This document shows, in pieces, positions 54,996-64,000 of a stretch of DNA of 64,000 bases. Below the pieces are notes generated by a model. The model ran no database searches and was not told where the DNA came from. It saw only the letters and a program-made list of their open reading frames with translations. Position numbers and translations under genes: made by a program. Source of the DNA: Purpureocillium takamizusanense. Lineage: Eukaryota; Ascomycota; Sordariomycetes; Hypocreales; Ophiocordycipitaceae. Each line of letters opens with the position of its first letter. The stretch's first letter is position 1. The DNA lies in NCBI RefSeq assembly GCF_022605165.1, contig NC_063069.1, forward strand, positions 5,022,001-5,086,000. Reading direction: 5' to 3'.

Positions 54996-56205
54996 ATGGG
55001 CTACCGCCAGTGGAATTTCGACATCGACCGCTACCTCAACCCGCTCGTGCCGTCGCCGCCATGGCGACACCTGCCCTACCCCGTCGCCTACTGGTTCGGC
55101 TACCGCAAGGGCAAGCCGCGCGACATGGGCAACCTGGTACCCGTCTTCTGGGCCTTCATCGGAGTCTTTGCCGCCATCCTCATGATCGAGGCCGTGTCGC
55201 GGCGCGTCCCGTCGTTTGAGCACAAAGGCGTGCCCATGATCGTGGGGTCATTTGTACGTTGCCGTCCGTCCGTCCCTTGCAGCCAGATCGACCCTACCTT
55301 ATTGTTGGGGGGAGGGGGTGCCAGCGTCGCTGTTGGCTGGTCCGCCGAGGTGTGTTGGAGGGCGGCACGCATTCGCACACCACACCTGCTGCAGCCCGAG
55401 CGTGCATGTGCATGTGGTGATGGCCAGAACGAGCGCGGACGGACCTGACTAACGTCGTGCAACAATGGTACCGTAGGGTGCCGCTGCAGTGCTCGAATTC
55501 TATTCGATCGAGGCTCCGCTCGCGCAGCCTCGCAACGCCATCGTCGGCCAGCTCATCGCCGCCATCATTGGCGTCAGCGTCGGCAAGCTGTTCCAACTCA
55601 GCGACAGGTTTGATGACATCCAGTGGGTGGGCGGCGCCCTGTCGTGCGCCTCGGCGACGGCCCTCATGGCCCTGACCAAGACGGTGCATCCGCCCGCCGG
55701 CGCGACGGCGCTGTTGGCCGTGGTGGACGCCAATCTCATCCGCGTCGGCTGGTTCCTCATCCCCGTCATGATGCTCGGCTGCGCTCTCATGCTGGGCGTC
55801 GCCCTGCTGGTTAACAACGTCGAGCGCCGCTTCCCCATGTACTGGTGGACGCCCGAGGACCTGCGTCAGTCCAAGCCGGCCTTTGTGCGCCGCAAGTCGG
55901 ATGAGGAGATGAACGTGGCCGCCGGGGGGGCGGAAAAGGAGGCCGCCGCCGGGGACGCCAGCCATCGCACCGCCGTAAGCGACGGCGACGGCGAGGATAG
56001 CAGCACCCAGCGGGACCAGGACGAACGGGGCGATGACGGCGATGTCGACTCGGACGGGAACCGCGTCTTGTTTAAGAGAGTAGGCCGCCCGCACCAGCAC
56101 GCCGGCGAGGTGGTGATCAGGCCGGGACAGGTGATTGTGCCGGAACACATGTTTTTGACGCAGGAGGAGGAGCAGCTTCTTGAGTCGATGAGTTACAGGT
56201 TATGA
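54996..56205 (+). CDS. HPP-family integral membrane protein
   Basis: Exons 54996-55253 and 55477-56205 (intron 223 nt, GTACGT...CCGTAG), 328 aa. HPP proteins have four membrane helices and a conserved HPP motif: here HPPAGATALLAV with HPP at 157-159. Segments at about 49-66 (VFWAFIGVFAAILMIEAV), 105-125 and 165-200 are hydrophobic. Plant and bacterial relatives have been linked to nitrite transport in plastids; for fungi the role is not established. The C-terminal third is a polar, acidic cytosolic tail. The ATG at 54996 starts MGYRQWNFDIDRYLNPL, the usual fungal start. Four CTTTG units (TTTGCTTTGCTTTGCTTTGC) lie just upstream (54910-54935). Confidence 0.88.
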
Positions 56206-57314
56206 TAACGAGGCCGAGGAGATGTCGGTGCGAAACGCATGGGGTCATGATAAGGCATCTGAGATAGCGCTGCTGCGCTGGGATTGGCAGTTGGTCACAC
56301 ATCTCAAGATAAGAGCAGCGCAGATATAGAGCTAGAGCTACCCTACCCTAGACATAGCGAGGGATGGCAGACGAGCCTGATGACGTTGCGGAATGGTATA
56401 TAGCAAAGCGCATACAGTATAGCATAATACATGAACCAGTTGAGCAACTTTTTTGGCATCCTCAGGTTTCTTTCCACGGAGTAGGGGTGTGACCTTGGGC
56501 GGTGGCCAATGTCGAAGGACTGACACCTCGCCTGCATGTGCGGCGCCGGATGTTGGCTGTGGGCAACAGGCTCACTGCACAGAGTACTTTGTACCTACTG
56601 TACAGTATACAAACTACCCAACAGTACCACGCCCTGTCCGTACTCGGATTTTGCCGGTGACTCACCTGGAATCATGCCCGCCAGCTCTCCTCACGCGACA
56701 GAATTGAGGCCGTCAAAACCATCGCGATGCTTGGCCGATCGAGTGTTGCGGCCCCTCCATGAGTCCATCAGGCATCAGGGGCCAACGCTCACTCAGCCTC
56801 ACCACCAAGCCGGCGCCCACACGCGGGCACGTATTCCCCCATGTACGACCGTACGTTGCCCCGCACCAGCAAGGCGTTCTGAGCCCAGCCCTCAACAGCC
56901 AGCTTTGAGCCACCACTCATACTGTACGAAGCAGAGACTATGCAAAACGATCCAATGGGGGGGGGGGCTGTACGCATCGAGGCACCGCCGAGACTCTGGA
57001 ATCCTTGACGACCAGCACCGTCGGTCGGCCTGAGTCACCTCCGAGTGACGGGCGGCCCGTGGGCCTGCCGTTGCAGGTTGGTTACCTCATCTCGTAATGT
57101 CGAGTCGACATGGCAGGGCCACGCATGCGGGCAGAGTCAGATCATGTTGGGCCAGCAGGAGCTGAACACATAAAAGCCGCTTCTTTGCTCTGGCGAGTAC
57201 GATCTCCTCCATTCTCCTCCGCATTTACAGTTTGCTGAGTTGCTCGCATTTGATCATCTTAGCTTAGTTGCGGCCAGTCTCTCTAGCCGGCCTGACCGAG
57301 TCTAATTAGTCCCA
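56206..57314. other. Intergenic region upstream of the DUF2828 gene
   Basis: 1.1 kb between two genes on the same strand. A CATAAAAG element at about 57169-57176 lies some 140 bp before the next ATG. A run of G is at 56957-56966. No gene recognised. Confidence 0.4.
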
Positions 57315-59984
57315 ATGGCTACAGTCAGCGAAGGCGACCAGCGCGCCTGGTTCTTGCGATCGACGTACCCTGTCGACTTTCCTGCACACGAGGCCCTGAC
57401 CAAGTCGCGATCCGACTTTGATGGCTTCATCGCCGCTGAACTGCGGCGGCGGCATGATGACACAGCCGCTACCCAGGAGACGCAACATCCGGCAACGGGC
57501 GACGATGATACTTACACCCTCGTCAGCGCCGCCGAGACGACCACGGTGGATCTCCAAAGAGATTTGGATGCCATGCGGGTAATTGATGATGACAACAAGC
57601 CCCAGGCCGACGACGAGCCGACAAGTCGCTTCATGGACGGCCTCACCCGCCACGGCCAGCCTCCGGACATGAAGAACAAGATGTTGACCGAGAACAACGA
57701 CGTCGCCTTCCGGTCCACAAAGGACGCCCTGGTCGACCTCTTTTCCGAGCTGGAGGCCGTCGTCTCCGGCCCCAGGCTGCGGGAGCTGCTTGAGGCCTCG
57801 TGGGCCGCGGACCCTCTGGCGACGCTCAAGATCATCTTCAACGCCCGGTCCATCCACCTGGGCAAGAGCTCCCGACGGACCTTTTACCGCGCCGCCGGCT
57901 GGCTGTACCAGAACCACCCGCTGACGCTGGTTGCCAATCTGCGGTGGCTGAGCCGTCCGGTCATTGAGAAGAAGGCGGCCCCCAAGGACGCCGGGGACGA
58001 TGCCGTGCTCGTGGAGGCTCCCGCGGTTGTTGCTGTTGATGATGATGTCGATGATGATGAGCGCACAAAGTTTGATGTCAAGCACGGGGTGGCGCACGGG
58101 TACTGGAAGGACTTGCTCAACATCCTGGCGCTCGCTGTGAACGGGGAGCTACACGTCCTGGGAGACCCCCGCGACGTGCTGAACGTGGAGAACGAGGTGA
58201 TTGCGCGGACCATGAAGCGGCGGAGAGACGTATCCCCCTCTGCGTCGTCGATGAAACGGAAGCGACGAGCCAACCGAAAGCGTTACGGAACCGCTCGTGG
58301 AAGAGGGGCTGCAGAAGAGGAAGAGCAGGAGACGGAGGAGAAGGCCGCGGCCAAGGGGGCGCAACAGGGGGCTGAGGAGCAAGATACGGAGAAGAAAGCG
58401 GCGGCCAAGAAGACGCAGCAGGAAGTTGAGCACGAGCAACGTCAACAACGCCATGAGAGGCGTCAGAAGCGACACGACGCAGCAGTGGAGGCCTTCAACA
58501 CCGACGCCAGATACCGGGCGCTTCACCTCACCGTGGCTCGTCTCTTTGCCGAGCAGCTCCAGGCAGACCTGGCTGCGCTGCGCGGCGACAGCTCCAAGGC
58601 CAAGAAGTCCATCTCGCTGTGCGGCAAATGGGCCCCCTCGCACGACCGCTTCCACGACAGGCTCACGTTTGTCACCAGCTCCATCGCGGAAATCATGCAC
58701 CCGCGCGCGTCGCTCGGCGATGACGTGGTCGCCGCAACCGACGACCGCGAGACATATCTCAAGCACGCTCGGGAAGCGTACCGGCGAGACATGTCTGCCC
58801 TCCGGGCACACCTGGACATTGTAGAGCGGCACCTTAGCGATGGCACGTACGGCCAGATCAAGTATGACCGGCTGCCCTCCGTGGCCATGAACACTTACAC
58901 GAGCCTGTTCGCCCAGAAGGATTGGGAGCACTTTCAGCAGTACCTAGACAGCGTCGCGCAGGGAAAGATGAGTATATCCGGCGCCACGCTGCTGCCGTCG
59001 ACCCTCATCAAGCAGGCGAGAACGCAGTGGCAGCCCAGGCATGGCATGTCCCGACAGGCCCTCATGGAGCAGCAGATGCTCAAGATCAAGGCGCAGGTCG
59101 CCAACGGGCAGTGGAACACGCTCGTGCAGCGCATCAAGGACTCGGGCGCCTTGTCGTCCAGCATCGCCGTCTGCGACGTGTCCGGCAGCATGGGGTCCCC
59201 GACCTTTCCCGACGGCACGACGCCCATGGACTCGGCCATCGGCCTGTCTTTGCTCGTTGCCGAGGTCACGGAGAAGCCCTTTGGAGGGGCGTTCATCACC
59301 TTTAGCCAGAACCCGGAGGTGCAGCGAATCGACCTCTCCAAGCCCCTTTCGGAGAAGCTCGATGGCCTGGAGCGTGCGAATTGGGACATGAACACGGACT
59401 TTGTCGGCGTGTTCGAGCGGCTGATCCTGCCGATGGCGCTCGAGCACGGGCTCAAGCCCGAGGAGATGGTGAAGCGCATCTTCGTCTTTAGCGACATGCA
59501 GTTCGACCAGGCCGACGTGCGAGATGCCAGGTGGAGCACGTCGTACGAGCGCGTCAAGGGCAAGTTCGCGCAGGCGGGCTACGAGATGCCGGAGCTGGTG
59601 TTTTGGAACCTCGCGGGTGGGCGGGCGGGCTACGGCTACGGCGGCGGCGGCGACGCGACGGCGCCCAAGCCGGTTACGGTCACGGACGAGGGCACGAGCT
59701 TGGTGAGCGGGTACTCGCAGGGTATGCTCAAGGTGTTTCTGAAGGGGGGATCGTTTGACGACGACCCGGAGGCTGAGGGGGAGGAGGAGGAGAAGGAGAC
59801 GGAGACCAAGGACGAGACCACTAGCGCGGGTCTGGCTACGGTGAGCTCGCCGCTGGGCGACAAGGAACCTTCCGAGACGCCGAAGGAGGAGGAGAAGAAG
59901 AAGAAGGCCAAGATGAACCCCCTGGCGACGGTCAAAAAGGCCATCGGGCACAAGGCGTACGACATGCTTGCGGTAATGGACTAG
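57315..59984 (+). CDS. DUF2828 protein with a von Willebrand A domain
   Basis: Single uninterrupted exon, 889 aa. The family (DUF2828, in fungi, plants, and some large DNA viruses) resembles Ro60/TROVE proteins: an alpha-helical N-terminal part and a C-terminal vWA domain. Seen here: PDMKNKMLTENNDVAFRSTKDALVDLF (about 115-140), ARSIHLGKSSRRTFYRAAGWL, then a low-complexity, acidic/Lys-rich insert (about 325-390). SLCGKWAPSHDRFHDR and the vWA core follow, with the MIDAS metal site DVSGSMG (Asp621, Ser623, Ser625), a FSQNPE strand and FVFSDMQFDQA (second MIDAS element). The C-terminus is Lys/Glu-rich. TROVE proteins bind small RNAs in a metal-dependent way, but no function is proven for this family. 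Cytosolic by appearance. Confidence 0.9.
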   Translation: MATVSEGDQRAWFLRSTYPVDFPAHEALTKSRSDFDGFIAAELRRRHDDTAATQETQHPATGDDDTYTLVSAAETTTVDLQRDLDAMRVIDDDNKPQADDEPTSRFMDGLTRHGQPPDMKNKMLTENNDVAFRSTKDALVDLFSELEAVVSGPRLRELLEASWAADPLATLKIIFNARSIHLGKSSRRTFYRAAGWLYQNHPLTLVANLRWLSRPVIEKKAAPKDAGDDAVLVEAPAVVAVDDDVDDDERTKFDVKHGVAHGYWKDLLNILALAVNGELHVLGDPRDVLNVENEVIARTMKRRRDVSPSASSMKRKRRANRKRYGTARGRGAAEEEEQETEEKAAAKGAQQGAEEQDTEKKAAAKKTQQEVEHEQRQQRHERRQKRHDAAVEAFNTDARYRALHLTVARLFAEQLQADLAALRGDSSKAKKSISLCGKWAPSHDRFHDRLTFVTSSIAEIMHPRASLGDDVVAATDDRETYLKHAREAYRRDMSALRAHLDIVERHLSDGTYGQIKYDRLPSVAMNTYTSLFAQKDWEHFQQYLDSVAQGKMSISGATLLPSTLIKQARTQWQPRHGMSRQALMEQQMLKIKAQVANGQWNTLVQRIKDSGALSSSIAVCDVSGSMGSPTFPDGTTPMDSAIGLSLLVAEVTEKPFGGAFITFSQNPEVQRIDLSKPLSEKLDGLERANWDMNTDFVGVFERLILPMALEHGLKPEEMVKRIFVFSDMQFDQADVRDARWSTSYERVKGKFAQAGYEMPELVFWNLAGGRAGYGYGGGGDATAPKPVTVTDEGTSLVSGYSQGMLKVFLKGGSFDDDPEAEGEEEEKETETKDETTSAGLATVSSPLGDKEPSETPKEEEKKKKAKMNPLATVKKAIGHKAYDMLAVMD

Positions 59985-60666
59985 ACATCGCGATGCTGGC
60001 GTCTGTTTGTCCAGCGTAGGGGAGCCGAAAGCTTGGGGCGAGACCTTTTTCATTTTCATTAGTTGGTAAATACCCATACAAGCAATTCACTTGACAATGT
60101 GCTTCGGCGTCTGCTACGACATGACGCTTTTCACTACTACCGAAAGAATGCCCGTGTACCCGTGGGATGAGAAGCCACGGAATCTCTAGTCGCCGTCTCG
60201 CCGTGGCTGTGTTGCCTAAGGAAAAAGACGATAATGGCGTCTCCGCGTATCCATGTATGAGTCGTCCCCCGCTCTGTCCACGAAGAAAAAACGCCCAACC
60301 CGCAGCAAAGGCACCTACCTACCTCTCTTTGTGAGAATGTCCCGCCCCTCTCCCTCCTTAGAGGTGGGAGCCACTGTGCATCGTCGATTGTCGCGGCGGC
60401 CGGCATCGACTCGACTTACCCCCGAGTCCCCAGAACGCGAGCCCGCCCATCGTGCACCACCATCTGTGAATTTCCGAGGATGGCGTCACTGGGTCTGTGG
60501 CCGCGTGTCGATGGCCTCTGACACATGCGTGGCCCATCGCCGTCCGTGATCTATGTTACACGCATGGCGTCACTGGCCGTTTATGGGTGGACGGTACATT
60601 CGCTGCATCGTCCCTTGCGCACACAGTCTCTACGTCGTGTGTGAGAAGCAGGCAGCAAGCCAGAGG

Positions 60667-60690
60667 CAGCAGCAGCAGCAGCAGCAGCAG
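60667..60690. repeat. CAG triplet repeat, eight copies
   Basis: Perfect eight-copy CAG run in intergenic sequence, continuing an imperfect repeat on its left. Confidence 0.9.
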
Positions 60691-61029
60691 ACCCTGACCC
60701 TGCCCCTGCACGCATGCACCGCAGCAGGCCGCATAACGGGCCGCATAACAGATTGGGGGCCATCAATCCGCAACCACAACCGCAAAATCACGAGTTGAAA
60801 CGGCCCTGGACATCAAAAAAGAATGAGAGCGAAGACGGGCAAAAAGTAAAAGGACATACAACAGCCGGTGTTCGCTGGTCGTCACCGACCCAACTACTAA
60901 TCTGCCCCTTACCAGCTTAACTATGGGAGAGCGGACGGGATCCCGTGCTTTCTGGTAGGTATGGTCGTATGTGCTTGACATGTCAGACAAATCGGCCTAA
61001 GAGCTACAAAACGGATATCAAGACCAAAA

Positions 61030-61455
61030 AAAACCATATACCCGGTGGGTCCTTTAGGGACTAAGTATAAGGGGCCTTCCTTTTAGTTAGCTATAAAATT
61101 GCGATATACTATTTCCTATATAAATATATTAAAATATAGTAAACGTAGACGATTACTAATATATAATATATTTTATAGTAGGTTTTAAAAAAATATATCT
61201 AAGATAAGGAGTATAACTACTATTAAATAGCCTCTTTAAAATAGGTATTAAATGCTCTATAGCGAATTAATAGCTATTTACTTTAGTATACTATTATATA
61301 TTGTATTATATTATTAGTTTACTATATAATTAACTCTCGTTTCGTTTATTACTGCTATACCTATACTAAAGAGTAAAAAAAATAGTTAGGCTACTTAACT
61401 ATATAAGTAAGTATTATATTTGCATATATAATAGGTAGTACAGCCCTTCGAATAT
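61030..61455. repeat. Second AT-rich island, probable RIP relic
   Basis: About 430 bp rich in TA-alternating and AT-only stretches, no ORF, bounded by GC-rich sequence on both sides. It precedes the broken kinase and the MULE fragment, consistent with a decayed transposon region. Confidence 0.7.
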
Positions 61456-61665
61456 AATGCAAGATCCCGGTCAGCCAGGACCAGCAGCTACGTGACTGCT
61501 GCGTGCGGGGTGCTCTGCATTGTGAGTCCTCCTCGACAGCGACCGTAATAAAAGCACGTCAAGTCAGTCGGTGCAGAGAGCAGATCAGAAACAAAACTTT
61601 ATCACTGCGGCCTCCCCTCGTCGTCGTGCCCATTTCTGAAGCTTCCATAAAATAATACCCTTGCT

Positions 61666-62957
61666 ATGTCTACGAATTCGCTCCCTTCCTTCCGGTATCG
61701 CCAACCACGAGTAGCGCACGCTGAGGATGTGGAGAAGTATTGTCCTGGCGGCCATCACCCAGTTGACATCGGCGACGTGATCTGCACTGATAATCAGGAT
61801 TACAAAGTTATCCACACACTCGGCCATGGAGGGTTCTTGACAGTTTGGTTGATTCGCTCCCGTGTGCACGAACCGGCATATTTCGCATTAAAAATTCTTT
61901 GTGCCGACGTCGTCGACGTTCCTGAGCTGGGTTTTCTTCAGCACCTTAAGAAAGTCGCCGGCCTGGGACACCCGAATGTGGTGACTTTGGTACGACTCAT
62001 TCAAATCTCCGGTCCGAACGGCGAGCATCATTGTCTCGTCTTCCCGGTACTTGGGCCAAGCCTTCAGAAAATGAAAGCTGTGGCAGCCCTATCCAGTTCT
62101 ATCAATGCGACATAGTGTTTGCCAACAGATTGCCAGTACCATGGCATTCCTCCATCATCACAGAATCTGCCACGGTGGTGAGTTTCACTGACCGACATCT
62201 ATAGTGATTTTTGTTAACACATGTTCTTCGCAGATCTCACTGCATCTAATGTTCTATTTGACTTCCCAGATGTTCAGACTCTGTCTGCCGCCCGCATCTT
62301 CCATATTTTAGGCCCAGTCGAGACCGAGAATCTCCGGTTACTGAATGGATCGCGCTCTCCGCATGCACCAAACCAAGTCGTCAAATCCCCAGATTTTTCA
62401 GGTCTAGATTGTTCAATGCTTACGCGAATTCGCATTGTCGACTTTGGCCAAGCCTTCTTCGCAGATCGTCCGCTTATGTCGCTCTTGGAGTTCCAATCGA
62501 TTTTTTCCCTCCTGAACTCTGTTTTGGCTACCTACCTTCAACCAAAAGGGATGTCTGGCACCTTGCCTGCCTTCTCTATCAGGTTCAGAGCAGCACGATC
62601 TTATTCCCTGCATTCTTCCAGATATTTGAGCTCCTCATTGGTACCATTGTTGAACATCTCGGTCCTTTACCTGACCAATGGAGGGGGAGCTTCAAATTCT
62701 CAGAATACGGCTACTGCGAACCGGCGCAGATACCAGAACATACAGAACCTGAATGGTGGTATGAGAACCAGCAACCCGATAAGATTGTGAGCCGGTTGGC
62801 ACTCGAGGCAGCGCATCTATCCACCGGTCAGCGCGTGGAGTATGCCCGCTTGATTCAGGACATGACTGCATATGAGCTTGAGAAACGCCTCTCGGCTATC
62901 GAGGTGATGCGGTGTTTGAGGTCGGAGCGGTTTACGGACGACAACCCGAGTGCATGA
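61666..62957 (+). pseudogene. Second SRPK-like kinase, broken by two frameshifts
   Basis: Kinase motifs are all recognisable but in shifting frames. Frame 1 (61666 to about 62103) has the glycine loop TLGHGGFLTVWL, the lysine in FALKIL and VFPVLGPSLQKM. A one-base gain around 62104 then moves the frame: RHSVCQQIASTMAFLHHHRICHG, spliced (62178-62233) to DLTASNVLFDF, the catalytic loop. RIVDFGQAFFADRP follows, then a one-base loss near 62472 shifts it again: AYVALGVPIDFFPPELCFGY (APE-like) and RDVWHLACLLYQ. The rest to the TGA at 62955-62957 reads to LEKRLSAIEVMRCLRSERF, the kinase C-lobe end. The two shifts compensate. The locus sits between an AT-rich island and a transposase fragment. Sequencing errors are possible but two are less likely. 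Confidence 0.75.
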
Positions 62958-63590
62958 TTGGTTAAGGAAAACTATATAATTCATCTACCCAATGCCTTGT
63001 GTCTACCCAATGAATGAATGATTTTATTCCGCCCGGAGGGGCTGCGTTAACTCGGCTAGAATGGTCAGGAAACGACTGTTCCGACGCAAAGGCGGCTGTA
63101 AGGCGCACATGCACAACGAAACAGAGAGTGAAGAACGGGGCGATTCATGCAATTGTTGATCTCTGGCCCTCCCCCACTTCTCGCTGGAAGGGGGTTGGCC
63201 ATATAATACTCCAGCTACTGCTGCTGCCTGCAAGGCAGCAGCTGTTGCCTTCTAGGCAGGATCGGTTTGCCTACCTGACCGATCTGCCCCTGACATCAGG
63301 TTTGTTGGTTGGCTCGTTCTTCTTTTGCCAAATCACTGATGAGAATACACCGTCGTTCGATATGACGCACAAGATTTCCCAAACCCAGATCATTGAGGTA
63401 TCTTCAACTTTCGCTATGACCGTGGGCTTTTTGATCCCCTACCTCTGCTGGATGATTAAGATCAAGCCACGAGAAGTCCCTCGCGCTCGGAGTCTGGCGC
63501 TGATCTCCACTGCTTCTCTCCTCTTGGGCACTGGGCTGATATTCGCGGCTATATTTGGCACTGTGAGAAACGGGCTTCTCCCGATACCTC
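62958..63590. other. Unassigned region between pseudogene and transposase fragment
   Basis: About 630 bp. The plus-strand frame 63014-63685 encodes hydrophobic stretches (for example IIEVSSTFAMTVGFLIPYLC), but overlaps the transposase on its right and starts from nothing recognisable. Probably a composite of repeat remnants. Confidence 0.35.
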
Positions 63591-64000
63591 TTGATGCAGT
63601 AGTAAGCCCACTGTGCACAAACGGGCAGGTAGGTCTTGTGAAGATACGTCAAAATAGCTTGTTGGTCTTTGAACTCCTTGCATAAATCCGCCCACGCTCT
63701 CTCATACTCCTCCTTGGTCTCTGCAAATGCTACGGACTTCCACATCTCAAGAACGCCCCAGTAGTTGTGGGAGATGGATGGTGTGCAGCCGTCTTTAGTG
63801 ACATATTGCTTTGTCGCTCCATTGAAAGGACGGCGTTGATGTCCCCTAAATTTAGTCATGCCAGCGTCTCAACCCCAGAACTACTCTCAGCGGTATCTCG
63901 ACCCTCCCCTGCAGTCTTCCATCTCCTCTTGGCATTGAGTAGAATATTGGAGGTAACGTGGTGTGTGCAAATTTGTTGCTGGCTGTCGGGAAACTGGTCG
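63591..64000 (-). mobile_element. MULE-type transposase fragment (degenerate)
   Basis: The minus strand from the right edge reads DQFPDSQQQICTHHVTSNIL (63999 inward), a typical Mutator-like transposase region with the CxHH zinc-type element. After a frameshift near 63860 it continues WKSVAFAETKEEYERAWADL and ILTYLHKTYLPVCAQWAYYC up to about 63595. The expected continuation (NFG...TSGTEASNN-type) is missing, so the element is truncated there. No terminal inverted repeats are seen in the window. Confidence 0.7.

Larger units (their letters stand above)
59985..61665. other. Intergenic region with AT-rich island
   Basis: 1.7 kb between the DUF2828 gene and the decayed kinase. The first kilobase is ordinary GC-rich sequence with a CAG repeat; the rest is AT-rich. 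Confidence 0.45.

Noticed and set aside
54248..55219. 323-codon plus-strand ORF over the HPP start
   Set aside because: It is a shifted frame of the HPP leader and first exon; the HPP frame has the family motifs.
62595..62640. Extra 39-nt intron in the kinase pseudogene after LLYQ
   Set aside because: The segment is in frame and reads as protein; a GTTCAG donor is weak and 39 nt is too short.

Overview
The window is nuclear DNA of a filamentous ascomycete, most likely a Sordariomycete of the order Hypocreales. The evidence is compact genes with short introns (mostly 55-95 nt, GT...AG), GC-rich coding sequence, fungus-specific families (Zn2Cys6 regulator, secretory lipase, Pam17, Slx9, DUF2828, MULE relic) and two AT-rich islands of the kind left by repeat-induced point mutation (RIP). 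I found about 20 genes, no tRNA or rRNA gene and no CRISPR array. Exons were assembled by eye from frame continuity and splice signals.

Left part (1-16 kb): the 5' half of the glycogen debranching enzyme gene (minus strand, running off the left edge); a proline racemase-family enzyme (4.2-5.3 kb) facing a Zn2Cys6 transcription factor (7.0-9.5 kb); a small kinase-like protein; an NmrA-type NAD(P)-binding protein; and a major facilitator transporter. This has the look of an accessory metabolic block.

Middle (16.9-31.4 kb): an SRPK-like protein kinase, a secreted lipase, NAD-dependent glycerol-3-phosphate dehydrogenase with a possible second start that adds a basic leader, a membrane-anchored gamma-glutamylcyclotransferase-like protein, a large unknown basic/coiled-coil protein, and a GFA-fold zinc protein.

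Core housekeeping block (34-60 kb): a ceramide synthase, a NEDD8/SUMO-type cysteine protease followed in frame by a basic histone-tail-like ORF, SLX9 (40S ribosome biogenesis), UBA4 (tRNA thiolation and urmylation E1), PAM17 (mitochondrial import motor), a chromodomain protein beside an AT-rich island, an RRM protein, an HPP-family membrane protein, and a DUF2828/vWA protein. Long intergenic regions (31.4-34.1, 35.7-38.9 and 51.5-55.0 kb) hold no gene I can support.

Right edge (61-64 kb): an AT-rich island, a frameshifted second SRPK-like kinase (pseudogene) and a MULE transposase fragment. This is repeat-decayed territory.

The most interesting signal is that three otherwise well-formed reading frames (unknown protein at 28,446; Den1-like protease at 39,899; RRM protein at 50,069) are each interrupted by one in-frame stop, and all three stops are TAG. 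In the RRM gene the TAG sits in the 5-nt loop of an 8-bp hairpin. UAG in a hairpin loop is the preferred context of the A-to-I mRNA editing described in sexual tissue of Sordariomycetes, which turns UAG into UGG (Trp). Several other genes here end normally with TAG, so TAG is not reassigned as a whole. Editing, readthrough, cryptic tiny introns, or recent nonsense mutation remain alternatives.
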